Positions 1 through 6,171 are shown, numbered from the stretch's first letter. The stretch is 6,418 nt of DNA from Flavobacteria bacterium RIFCSPLOWO2_12_FULL_31_7 (GCA_001800945.1 MGWJ01000066.1:1-6418), one strand, 5' to 3'. The notes: generated by a model not told the origin, from the letters alone. Translations and numbers: made by a program.

Positions 1-1246
1 CAATTTTTTCATTGAATTTTATTTGTGTGTTTTTATCGGTTCCAACAGGTTGGTCGATGTTTCTTCGTGCCATTAATAAATAATTATAAATGAATTGTTC
101 TGAGAAATTCATATTAATTATTTTGTATCTTTTTAAGATTCCTAAACGGGATAATTTCCCAAAAGATTTCACTTCTGGATAATTTTCGTCGATATATTTT
201 TTAATGTAGTAATGCTGAATTCCTTCTAAAATCCAATGATCTTTTCGGAAGTTAATTTTTAAATTTGCGGCTAAATAATTGTTTAAATAAGTTTTTAAAA
301 ATTTTAATTCAAATACAAAATCATCGTTAAATGGCGAAATAAAAGAAGGTAATTCATTTAAGCCATAAAAAGCTTCACGATCATAATCTTCTTGAGAAAC
401 GATAATTTTATCTTGGTTTGAACGCCCTATTTTTTCAGCTACATAATTGGTAATTTTATCAATTACTAAAACTTTGTAATAAATGGGAACATCTTTTGTT
501 TTTAGATTGGTAATGACGTTTATTTTATCGTTTTTAAATTCTTCATAACTGACTTCTTTTTCAAAAGCGATAAAGAAATTATTTCTAGAATTTCCAGTTA
601 GTTGAGAAGTGTTTGCATTAGCATTTATTACATCTAAATCGGAAGTTAGGAATAAATTATCGTGCTGAATATTGATTTTGTAATTGGATATTTCTGAAGT
701 TAAATCGTCACTATTTTCTTCGCTTTGAGTATCTGAATTAAAAGCACCAAGCGTTAAAAAGCAGTTTTTTAGTAAAACTTTATTTTCTGAGTAACCAAAT
801 TTTGTAAACTTCGTGTTTGGTAAAGTAATTTGGTATTTAATTTTCAGCGTGGTTGTTTCTCCAATTTGTAGAGGTTTTTCTAATTTCACTCTTAAAATAT
901 CAACTTGATTTTCATTTCTGAAGTAAGAAAGTGAAGTTAAAAATTGATTGGTGATTTCAAAAATTTGTGTTTCCCCTCGGTCTGCTTTTTTGGATAAATG
1001 AAAACTTCTATTAAATTCATCAGAAAATTTTCTGGCTAAAGCTGATTTTTTACTAGAGAAAGCATGGTTCCAATCATTCAGTGCAATTTCAGTTAAAACA
1101 GATGTTGACGTGTTTTTTAGAGTGATTTCTTGTATCACATCAATTTTTTTTCCGTTCTCTAATAATTTTGCGTTAATTTTAACTTCATTTTGAGCAAATG
1201 AAATCATAGTTAACATAAAAAATAATAAAAATTTAAGTTTTGTCAT
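1..1246 (-). CDS. M1-aminopeptidase-like secreted protein, zinc motif degenerate; 3' end beyond window
   Basis: This is the N-terminal 415 codons of a longer protein; the frame is open to position 1. It starts at ATG 1246, followed by a signal peptide (residues 1-18, likely cleaved SFA|QNE). A beta-rich domain follows to about residue 225 and includes LNDWNHAFSS and the segment ARKFSDEFNRSFHLSKKADRG. The second part resembles the gluzincin region of M1 peptidases: YGLNELP (294-300) sits near where GxMEN is expected, and DHWILEGIQHY (336-346) matches the M1 pattern DLWLNEGFASY, with E341 in the place of the third zinc ligand. The HExxH expected at 318-322 reads KTYLN, so both His and the catalytic Glu are absent. 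I recall flavobacterial homologues of roughly 900 residues that also lack HExxH, so this is probably a family trait and not decay. I infer a periplasmic or surface peptide-binding or non-hydrolytic role. It is divergent from the nuclease gene. Confidence 0.75.
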   Translation of the reverse strand, partial: MTKLKFLLFFMLTMISFAQNEVKINAKLLENGKKIDVIQEITLKNTSTSVLTEIALNDWNHAFSSKKSALARKFSDEFNRSFHLSKKADRGETQIFEITNQFLTSLSYFRNENQVDILRVKLEKPLQIGETTTLKIKYQITLPNTKFTKFGYSENKVLLKNCFLTLGAFNSDTQSEENSDDLTSEISNYKINIQHDNLFLTSDLDVINANANTSQLTGNSRNNFFIAFEKEVSYEEFKNDKINVITNLKTKDVPIYYKVLVIDKITNYVAEKIGRSNQDKIIVSQEDYDREAFYGLNELPSFISPFNDDFVFELKFLKTYLNNYLAANLKINFRKDHWILEGIQHYYIKKYIDENYPEVKSFGKLSRLGILKRYKIINMNFSEQFIYNYLLMARRNIDQPVGTDKNTQIKFNEKI

Positions 1247-1264
1247 CTTTTTCTTAATTGCTCT

Positions 1265-1272
1265 CAATATTA
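1265..1272 (-). promoter_or_regulatory. Weak candidate -7 element for the M1-like gene
   Basis: Read on the minus strand this is TAATATTG, one mismatch from the Bacteroidota -7 consensus TAnnTTTG. It lies 18 nt upstream of the ATG at 1246. I see no convincing -33 TTG at the usual spacing. The leader before the start is A-rich (AAGAAAAAG) without a Shine-Dalgarno core, as is common in this phylum. In this AT-rich DNA a near match can occur by chance. Confidence 0.25.
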
Positions 1273-1316
1273 CTAAAAAAAAGGAAATTTTCATAAGGTT
1301 TTATTATAATAATAAC

Positions 1317-1324
1317 TAAATTTG
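1317..1324 (+). promoter_or_regulatory. Candidate -7 promoter element for the secreted nuclease gene
   Basis: TAAATTTG matches the Bacteroidota -7 consensus TAnnTTTG exactly and ends 25 nt before the ATG at 1350. That would give a leader of roughly 20 nt. No good -33 TTG is seen about 19 nt further upstream. The rest of the divergent intergenic region (1247-1349) is AT-rich and shows no other feature. Confidence 0.5.
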
Positions 1325-1349
1325 TTTCTTGCCCTAAAATTTTTTTAAA

Positions 1350-3350
1350 ATGAAAACAAAATTACTCTGCATATTATTTTTTTTAACTTACTGGTTATCA
1401 AATGGACAAGTTGTCATTAATGAATTTGATGCTGATAATCCAGGCGCTAATGATTTTCAAATTGTTGAATTGAAAACACCTTTAGCCAATACCTCACTTG
1501 ATGGTTATGTTTTGGTTTTTTTCAATGGAACGACTGGCGCTGGAACGGCAAGTTATTTGGCTCTTGACTTAGATGGAAAATCAACGGATATTAATGGAAA
1601 CTTTTTAGCTGGGAATATTAGTGTTTCCCCATCTCCATCTCTGTTGATTAACAATGGAGCATTACAAATTGGTCCAGATGTTGTGGCTTTGTATTTAGGT
1701 AATGCTAGTGATTTTCCTGTTGGAACTAACGCTACGGCTACTAATTTAATAGATGCAGTTGCTTATTCGAATTCAGCAGGAACTAGTCCGTCTACGATGA
1801 TGGGAATTCTTGGAATTTCAGCTTGTTATGTTGATGTTCAGCCACTTGGTTCAATAAGTAAATCTATTCAAAGAAAATCGGACGGAACTTATGAAGTTAA
1901 AGCGCCAACTCCCAAAGCAAATAATGATGGCACTGGAATTCCGATAAATTATATGACAACTACCTTAGATGCTGCAAATTATACGGAAGGTCAGCCTGTA
2001 AATATTACTTTTACCACAACTTCACCTGTTACTTCTGATACAAATTTTACGATTTCTTTAAATAATGGAAGTTTTAACAGTTCAGATTTTACATTTGAAA
2101 CAAATAATTCTGTTTCAATAACTTCTGGTTCTTCAGTGGCTACGAAAACAATTAATCTTACGGATGACACTTTAGAAGAGGGTGATGAGGAGTTTGTATT
2201 AGTTATTTCAGCTTTGCCTCCAGATGTTGAAGTAAATAATAATTCTATTTTGCGAAGAGTTAGAGATACTGATTTTCAAGTTGCTAATTTTGGTACTCCT
2301 TTAAATCCAACTTACGGTCAAGTTGCAAGTACAGCTCCAGCTGGATATTATGCTTCATTAGAAGGCTTGTCTGGAGCGGCATTGAAACAAGCTTTACAAG
2401 ATATTATTGCGAATCCTTCTGAAGTGCATTTACATAGTTATGCAGACATGTGGGATATTATTAGAGTAGCTGATACAAATCCATTAAATAGTGGTGAGAT
2501 TTGGGATATGTATTTGGAAGTTCCTATGTCGAAAATAGACCAACAAACGGGAAGTAGTATAGTAGGGAAATGGAATAGAGAACATATTTTCTGCCAATCA
2601 AGAGGTGGTTTCGAAGTAGCAATGGGCGATTATGCTGATGGAATTAGTATTTGGAACAATACTAGTGCAGCTTCAACTGTAGATGGGGTTTCTGATGCCC
2701 ATCATATTAGAGCAGAAAATGGTCAAGAAAATTCTTCTAGAAATAATAAAAATTATGGAATTGTAAATTCTTCTACTGTTTACGCAGGTCCAACTGGAAC
2801 GCAAGGTTCATGGCATGGAGATGTAGCTAGAGCTTCATTTTATATGGCAGTTCGTTTTAACGGTTTGAATGTAGTAAATGGTGATCCTAGTGAATATTTA
2901 CCAAGTACAACTACTTCTTCAGGAAATATAGGAGATTTAGCAACCTTATTAGCTTGGAATGTTTCAGATGCAAGAGATGATTATGAAATGAACCGAAATA
3001 ATTATGTTCAAACTTGGCAACACAATAGAAATCCATTTATTGATTATCCATTATTAGCCGATTATATTTTTGGAAGCCAATATGGAAATCCTTGGTTTTC
3101 TGCTTTAGCTTCAGAATCTTTTGAGGTTTCAGAAGTGAAAGTTTTCCCAAATCCTGCTGCTGAACATATTTTTGTTTCAGGATTAAGAGGAACTTCTAAA
3201 GTGGAGATTTTTAGTATTTCTGGAGCGAAAGTTTTCGAAAAAACTATAGATGAAGACCAAATGATTCCTATAGATTTTGTAAGTGGCATGTATTTTGTAA
3301 AAATCAGTCATGACGACAAACAAATTGTGAAAAAAATAATCGTTAAATAA
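1350..3350 (+). CDS. Secreted endonuclease I-family DNase with lamin-tail, Calx-beta and T9SS sorting domains
   Basis: This 666-residue protein is predicted to cut DNA outside the cell. Domains in order: a signal peptide (1-19, likely cleaved SNG|QVV); a lamin-tail-like domain (about 20-160, opening VVINEFDADNPGANDFQIVEL); a Calx-beta-like domain (about 204-300, with DDTLEEGDEEF at 272-282); an endonuclease I domain (about 330-575); and a T9SS type A sorting domain (about 593-666, KVFPNPA to the terminal KKIIVK). Nuclease motifs visible are WNREH (408-412, with H412 the likely general base), DAHHIR (449-454), NSSRNNKNYG (461-470, probable metal-binding Asn), GDVARASFYMAVRF (490-503) and NRNPFIDYP (559-567). 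All catalytic landmarks of the Vvn/EndA-type family are present, so it should be active. The mature protein has only two cysteines, C159 and C415. Export is expected by Sec and then T9SS, giving a released or surface-bound enzyme. A role in using extracellular DNA is inferred. No terminator is visible before mdh. Confidence 0.92.
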   Translation: MKTKLLCILFFLTYWLSNGQVVINEFDADNPGANDFQIVELKTPLANTSLDGYVLVFFNGTTGAGTASYLALDLDGKSTDINGNFLAGNISVSPSPSLLINNGALQIGPDVVALYLGNASDFPVGTNATATNLIDAVAYSNSAGTSPSTMMGILGISACYVDVQPLGSISKSIQRKSDGTYEVKAPTPKANNDGTGIPINYMTTTLDAANYTEGQPVNITFTTTSPVTSDTNFTISLNNGSFNSSDFTFETNNSVSITSGSSVATKTINLTDDTLEEGDEEFVLVISALPPDVEVNNNSILRRVRDTDFQVANFGTPLNPTYGQVASTAPAGYYASLEGLSGAALKQALQDIIANPSEVHLHSYADMWDIIRVADTNPLNSGEIWDMYLEVPMSKIDQQTGSSIVGKWNREHIFCQSRGGFEVAMGDYADGISIWNNTSAASTVDGVSDAHHIRAENGQENSSRNNKNYGIVNSSTVYAGPTGTQGSWHGDVARASFYMAVRFNGLNVVNGDPSEYLPSTTTSSGNIGDLATLLAWNVSDARDDYEMNRNNYVQTWQHNRNPFIDYPLLADYIFGSQYGNPWFSALASESFEVSEVKVFPNPAAEHIFVSGLRGTSKVEIFSISGAKVFEKTIDEDQMIPIDFVSGMYFVKISHDDKQIVKKIIVK

Positions 3351-3372
3351 CGTAAAATTGTTTCATTATCAA

Positions 3373-3380
3373 TATTTTTG
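3373..3380 (+). promoter_or_regulatory. Candidate -7 promoter element for mdh
   Basis: TATTTTTG matches TAnnTTTG exactly and lies 37 nt before the mdh ATG, in the 67-nt gap after the nuclease stop codon. The nearest TTG (3358-3360) is only 12 nt upstream, too close for the usual spacing of about 19 nt, so the -33 element is unconvincing. Its presence suggests that mdh has its own promoter, although read-through from the nuclease gene is not excluded. Confidence 0.5.
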
Positions 3381-3417
3381 TAAAAAATAACAACATCAAT
3401 ATATTTAATTTATCAAA

Positions 3418-4353
3418 ATGAAAGTAACAATAGTAGGAGCAGGGAATGTAGGTGCATCATGTGCAGACGTAATTTCATACAGAGGAATTGCAAGTGAAGT
3501 AGTATTATTAGACATTAAAGAAGGATTTGCTGAAGGAAAAGCAATGGACATCATGCAATGTGCTACAACAACAGGTTTTAATACACAAGTTTCTGGAGTA
3601 ACAAATGATTATTCAAAAACAGCTAATTCTGATGTGGTAGTTATTACTTCTGGAATTCCAAGAAAACCAGGAATGACTCGTGAAGAGTTAATTGGTATTA
3701 ACGCTGGAATTGTAAAATCAGTGGCTGAAAACATCTTAAAATTTTCTCCAAATACAATTATCGTTGTAGTTTCTAATCCTATGGATACTATGACTTATTT
3801 AACTTTAAAAGCTACAGGTTTACCAAAAAACAGAATTATTGGTATGGGTGGAGCTTTAGATAGTTCTCGTTTCAAATATTATTTATCAAAAGCCTTAAAC
3901 AAGCCAGCTAACGACGTACAAGGTATGGTAATTGGTGGTCATGGTGATACTACTATGATTCCATTAACACGTTTAGCTTCTTATAATGGTGCGCCAGTTG
4001 CGAACTATTTATCTCAAGAAGAATTAGATAAAGTTGCTGCTGATACTATGGTTGGTGGGGCTACTTTAACTGGTTTATTAGGTACTTCAGCTTGGTATGC
4101 GCCAGGAGCTTCTGTGGCTTATTTAGTAGATTCTATCTTAAACAACCAAAACAAAATGATTGCTTGTTCAGTTTTATTAGAAGGTGAGTACGGACAATCT
4201 GATATTTGTTTAGGTGTACCATGTATTATTGGTAAAAACGGAGTTCAAGAAATTGTTGACGTAAAATTAAACGATGCTGAAAAAGCAGCTTTCGTTAAAT
4301 CTGCGGATGCAGTTAGAGCAATGAACGGAGATTTAAAAGCGGTTTTAGCTTAA
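3418..4353 (+). CDS. mdh: Malate dehydrogenase (NAD-dependent, LDH-like type)
   Basis: The enzyme interconverts malate and oxaloacetate with NAD(H) in the cytoplasm, a TCA-cycle step. At 311 residues it has the normal length of the LDH-like bacterial class. The Rossmann motif GAGNVG is at 7-12, and D32 at the end of the second beta strand points to NAD rather than NADP. The substrate loop PRKPGMTRE (81-89) has R82 where lactate dehydrogenases carry Gln, which marks a malate enzyme; R88 is the second substrate Arg. VSNPMD (118-123) supplies N120. GGALDSSR (144-151) gives D148 and R151, and GGHGD (173-177) holds the catalytic H175, which pairs with D148. The start at 3418 is fixed by the first beta strand, MKVTIVG. 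The leader is AT-rich without a Shine-Dalgarno core. A strong terminator follows 20 nt after the stop codon, so the gene is probably the end of its transcript. No key residue is missing. Confidence 0.97.
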   Translation: MKVTIVGAGNVGASCADVISYRGIASEVVLLDIKEGFAEGKAMDIMQCATTTGFNTQVSGVTNDYSKTANSDVVVITSGIPRKPGMTREELIGINAGIVKSVAENILKFSPNTIIVVVSNPMDTMTYLTLKATGLPKNRIIGMGGALDSSRFKYYLSKALNKPANDVQGMVIGGHGDTTMIPLTRLASYNGAPVANYLSQEELDKVAADTMVGGATLTGLLGTSAWYAPGASVAYLVDSILNNQNKMIACSVLLEGEYGQSDICLGVPCIIGKNGVQEIVDVKLNDAEKAAFVKSADAVRAMNGDLKAVLA

Positions 4354-4373
4354 TCACTTTTCAATATAAATAT

Positions 4374-4405
4374 AAAGCCTACAGGATTTTCTTGTAGGCT
4401 TTTTT
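4374..4405 (+). terminator. Intrinsic terminator of mdh
   Basis: A perfect 10-bp stem, AAAGCCTACA (4374-4383) with TGTAGGCTTT (4393-4402), encloses a 9-nt loop and runs into a T tract ending at 4405. It begins 20 nt after the mdh stop codon. On the minus strand the same hairpin is followed by an interrupted T-rich stretch, so it could weakly terminate the convergent operon too. Confidence 0.9.
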
Positions 4406-4428
4406 ATTTGCTTTTTTATTTGCTTTTT
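4398..4428 (+). repeat. 12-nt tandem repeat at the terminator tail (about 2.6 copies)
   Basis: The unit GCTTTTTTATTT occurs at 4398-4409 and 4410-4421, and a partial third copy, GCTTTTT, is at 4422-4428. The first copy is the distal stem and T tract of the mdh terminator, so the tail appears to have been duplicated, probably by slippage. The later copies contain no hairpin arm. Confidence 0.8.
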
Positions 4429-4455
4429 GTCACTTCTACGTAAGGAGAAGTCTCA
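4429..4455. repeat. Small palindromic intergenic element
   Basis: A 6-bp inverted repeat, ACTTCT (4432-4437) and AGAAGT (4446-4451), surrounds an 8-nt loop. The whole stretch resembles the short dispersed intergenic element with core GTCATTTCGACGAAGGAG, which I recall as frequent in Flavobacterium and relatives. That family assignment is from memory. There is no T tract, so it is not a standard terminator. Confidence 0.45.
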
Positions 4456-4460
4456 TAATA

Positions 4461-4536
4461 TTTTTCACGCAGATTGAAAGGATTTAATGGATTTCTTTGC
4501 GCTCTTCGCGAAAAACCTTGCGTTCTTTGCGGTTAA
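4461..4536. repeat. TTTGCG-rich intergenic repeat, copy 1
   Basis: This is the first of two adjacent copies of a roughly 76-bp element, offset by 77 bp. It opens TTTTTCACGCAGATT and ends CTTTGCGGTTAA. Inside are four related heptamers: CTTTGCG (4495), CTTCGCG (4504), CCTTGCG (4516) and CTTTGCG (4525), spaced 9, 12 and 9 nt. It is probably one member of a dispersed repeat family of flavobacterial genomes, since similar CGCAAAG-rich repeats are familiar there. It carries no credible coding sequence. Confidence 0.8.
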
Positions 4537-4537
4537 T

Positions 4538-4612
4538 TTTTTCACGTAGATTTAAAGGATTTAAAAAATTTCTTTGCGCTCCTTGCGAAAACCTTGCGTT
4601 CTTTGTGGTTAC
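4538..4612. repeat. TTTGCG-rich intergenic repeat, copy 2
   Basis: This second, adjacent copy aligns to copy 1 with about nine mismatches and one single-base gap. The heptamers recur as CTTTGCG (4572), CCTTGCG (4581), CCTTGCG (4592) and CTTTGTG (4601), spaced 9, 11 and 9 nt. Its right edge, GGTTAC, covers the TAA stop codon (4609-4611) of the minus-strand hotdog gene. Together with the terminator and smaller repeats it accounts for nearly all of the gene-free region 4354-4608. Confidence 0.8.
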
Positions 4613-5121
4613 TTCTTCAAACTTCTTTTTTGCTTATAATTCGCTTTTGTTGAAATGTACAACGTTTTGTCTAATTCGGCGAAAACTGTTCCGTTTTTAT
4701 CTGTAATAAGTAGAATCTTAGTGTAATCTATTTCGTTTTCAGTTTTTACTTTTTGAAGGATTTCTTCAATTTCTTTAGTGGTGAATTCAAATGAAGCAAA
4801 AGCATGTTGATAGGCTGGTCTTTTAAATTTTATGTCCGTTTTTTTATCCCAAACCACATAGTCTTTTCCTAAAATTTGCATCAATTGAATCATGTATATT
4901 GGATCTGTAGCAGCAAATAAACTTCCACCAAAAATAGAACCCACATAATTTCTGTTTTTGTACGATAACGGAATTTTTATTTTCACTACATGTAAATCAT
5001 CGGAAGTAAAAATAATTTTTCCACAACTTCTTTTATACATCGGTGACATATTAAACATGACTCTAAAAAGAGTTGCTTTCTTAAAATATCTATTTAGAAA
5101 TGTAAATAGTTTGTCGTACAT
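4609..5121 (-). CDS. DUF4442 hotdog-fold protein, putative acyl-thioesterase
   Basis: This 170-residue cytoplasmic protein resembles the DUF4442 family, which has a thioesterase-like hotdog fold. The best evidence is the central segment NRNYVGSIFGGSLFAATDP (56-74), typical of the loop and start of the long hotdog helix, followed by MIQLMQILGKDYVVWDKK (77-94) and IKFKRP (97-102), both characteristic of DUF4442. The later strands include ASFEF (109-113) and FAELDKTLYIST (147-158). Substrates are generally unknown for the family; a role in hydrolysing or binding an acyl-CoA or acyl-ACP is inferred. The start at 5121 lies 1 nt after the stop codon of the upstream flavoprotein gene, so the two should be co-transcribed and probably translationally coupled. 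No separate ribosome binding site is visible. The last residues, KQKRSLKK, form a basic tail, and the stop codon lies inside the adjoining repeat. Confidence 0.85.
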   Translation of the reverse strand: MYDKLFTFLNRYFKKATLFRVMFNMSPMYKRSCGKIIFTSDDLHVVKIKIPLSYKNRNYVGSIFGGSLFAATDPIYMIQLMQILGKDYVVWDKKTDIKFKRPAYQHAFASFEFTTKEIEEILQKVKTENEIDYTKILLITDKNGTVFAELDKTLYISTKANYKQKRSLKK

Positions 5122-5122
5122 G

Positions 5123-6076
5123 CTAAACCGTTAATTTTTTTACAATTTCTGCTAGTGGTAAAATCGCGTGGGTGTCTTCAATACTTGGTCCGGCCACCCA
5201 AACTGTTTTATATGTCACTTCTGTAGCCGCTTTTTCTGTGGCTTTCATTCCGATATAAAAACGAATCATTTTAACCCATTTTTTCAAACTTTTATTTTTA
5301 TTTAAAAGTTGTTCTAACCAAGTCGTTTTTGTACCTACTTTTTGAACATATGGTGTATTGATTACAGAACAAGGAGTTCCTGAAATACGTTCGGTCATAA
5401 CGATATCTTTCGCACCATAATCTACACAAGCTTGTTTGTATTCTTGAGAAACGCCAGATTCTATAGAAGCAATAAACGGACTTCCAACAGAAACGCCAAT
5501 TGCACCATAAGAAAGCATTTTATCAATATCCGATTTTTTACTTACACCTCCAGCAGAAATTACGGGTAGGGAAGTACCTTCATTTAATTGTTTGATTAAT
5601 TCTTCTGGATTAATGTTACCTCTATGCCCGCCAGCTTGATTGTTTACGGCAACTAAAGCATCAGCACCTAAACTTTCTACTTTTTTAGCAAAATTTAAAT
5701 CAGTTACATCGCAAAAAACTTTGATTCCAGCTTTATGAGCTTCGTTGATAGTTTCTTCTGGAGAACCTAATGAAGTCAAAATAAAATCAACTTTTTCCTC
5801 ACATAAAATACGTAGTTGTTCTTTATATTTTACATTGGATTTATTCACAATTAAATTAAATCCGAAACTTCCACCTGCTACTTTTGCATTTCTCAATTCG
5901 ATAATAGCACTTCTTAATTCTTCTAAAGTTCTGTAGTTTAAGGCTGGAATACAACCTGCTACGCCACTTTTCATACCCTCAATTATCATTTTTGTGTTTG
6001 ATACCAAAAACATTGGTGCGATAATAATTGGATGTTTTATATTAAGTATCTCAGTTAATTGTAGTTTTTGCATCAT
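5123..6076 (-). CDS. Nitronate monooxygenase family flavoprotein (2-nitropropane dioxygenase/FabK-like)
   Basis: A 317-residue FMN-dependent TIM-barrel protein. Members oxidise alkyl nitronates to carbonyl compounds and nitrite; the same fold includes the enoyl-ACP reductase FabK. Landmarks are HPIIIAPMFLVSN (15-27, first strand), FGFNLIVN (71-78), AGGHRG (148-153, with H151 the probable catalytic base), VISAGGV (172-178) and VSVGSPFIAS (195-204); the last two bind the FMN phosphate. The C-terminal part (about 240-317, with TYKTVWVAGPS at 288-298) is typical of the bacterial nitronate monooxygenase-like group. The gene begins with two consecutive ATG codons (6076 and 6073), and the sequence does not decide between them; the leader is A-rich. 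It heads an operon with the DUF4442 gene 1 nt downstream. A -7 element and a palindrome lie just upstream, suggesting regulated expression. The family is well supported; the substrate is not, and a FabK-like activity cannot be excluded. Confidence 0.9.
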   Translation of the reverse strand: MMQKLQLTEILNIKHPIIIAPMFLVSNTKMIIEGMKSGVAGCIPALNYRTLEELRSAIIELRNAKVAGGSFGFNLIVNKSNVKYKEQLRILCEEKVDFILTSLGSPEETINEAHKAGIKVFCDVTDLNFAKKVESLGADALVAVNNQAGGHRGNINPEELIKQLNEGTSLPVISAGGVSKKSDIDKMLSYGAIGVSVGSPFIASIESGVSQEYKQACVDYGAKDIVMTERISGTPCSVINTPYVQKVGTKTTWLEQLLNKNKSLKKWVKMIRFYIGMKATEKAATEVTYKTVWVAGPSIEDTHAILPLAEIVKKLTV

Positions 6077-6089
6077 GTTTAAGTTTTTT

Positions 6090-6097
6090 CAAATATA
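6090..6097 (-). promoter_or_regulatory. Candidate -7 promoter element of the flavoprotein operon
   Basis: On the minus strand this reads TATATTTG, an exact match to TAnnTTTG, ending 13 nt before the first ATG (6076). The transcript would then have a very short leader, under about 12 nt. No clear -33 TTG is visible, and its expected place is occupied by the palindrome at 6106-6123. Confidence 0.5.
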
Positions 6098-6105
6098 CTA
6101 AAAAA

Positions 6106-6123
6106 TTATATGCGTGCATATAA
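6106..6123. promoter_or_regulatory. 18-bp palindrome, candidate operator of the flavoprotein operon
   Basis: TTATATGCGTGCATATAA consists of perfect 8-bp arms (TTATATGC and GCATATAA) around a 2-bp centre, GT. It lies 8 nt upstream of the -7 element, so a dimeric regulator bound here would cover the -33 region. Size and symmetry fit a MarR- or TetR-type site, but no regulator gene is in the window. The arms are too close together to form a useful RNA hairpin. Confidence 0.5.
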
Positions 6124-6153
6124 AAAAAGAGCTTCAAATGATGAAACTCTTTT
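6122..6153 (-). terminator. Intrinsic terminator of the right-hand partial gene
   Basis: On the minus strand the arms AAAAGAGTTTC (6153-6143) and GAAGCTCTTTT (6135-6125) form an 11-bp stem with one U-G wobble around a 7-nt loop. The T run continues to 6122, seven T in all. It lies 18 nt after the stop codon of the gene ending at 6172 and separates that gene from the flavoprotein operon. The end of the T tract overlaps the candidate operator by two bases. Confidence 0.8.
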
Positions 6154-6171
6154 AAAATCATTAAAATATAA

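Noticed and set aside
1368..1370. Cys7 of the nuclease as a lipoprotein lipobox
   Set aside because: It lies too early, within the hydrophobic core of the signal peptide, without the preceding L-[AS]-[GA] pattern. The protein has a T9SS tail and a normal signal peptidase I site.
3062..3289. 75-codon open frame on the minus strand
   Set aside because: It is entirely antisense to the T9SS sorting tail of the nuclease, whose frame is clearly the real one.
3351..3417. Terminator between the nuclease gene and mdh
   Set aside because: I found no stem of useful length followed by a T tract; only AT-rich sequence and the candidate mdh promoter are present.
4461..4612. Possible CRISPR array
   Set aside because: There are only two long adjacent copies with no unique spacers between them, and no cas genes nearby.
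4497..4706. 69-codon open frame on the plus strand
   Set aside because: It lies across the TTTGCG-rich repeat and the antisense of the hotdog gene's 3' end. Its Arg/Phe/Cys-rich translation is what such repeat DNA gives by chance.
5745..5936. 63-codon open frame on the plus strand
   Set aside because: It is antisense to conserved barrel sequence of the flavoprotein and has no family signature.
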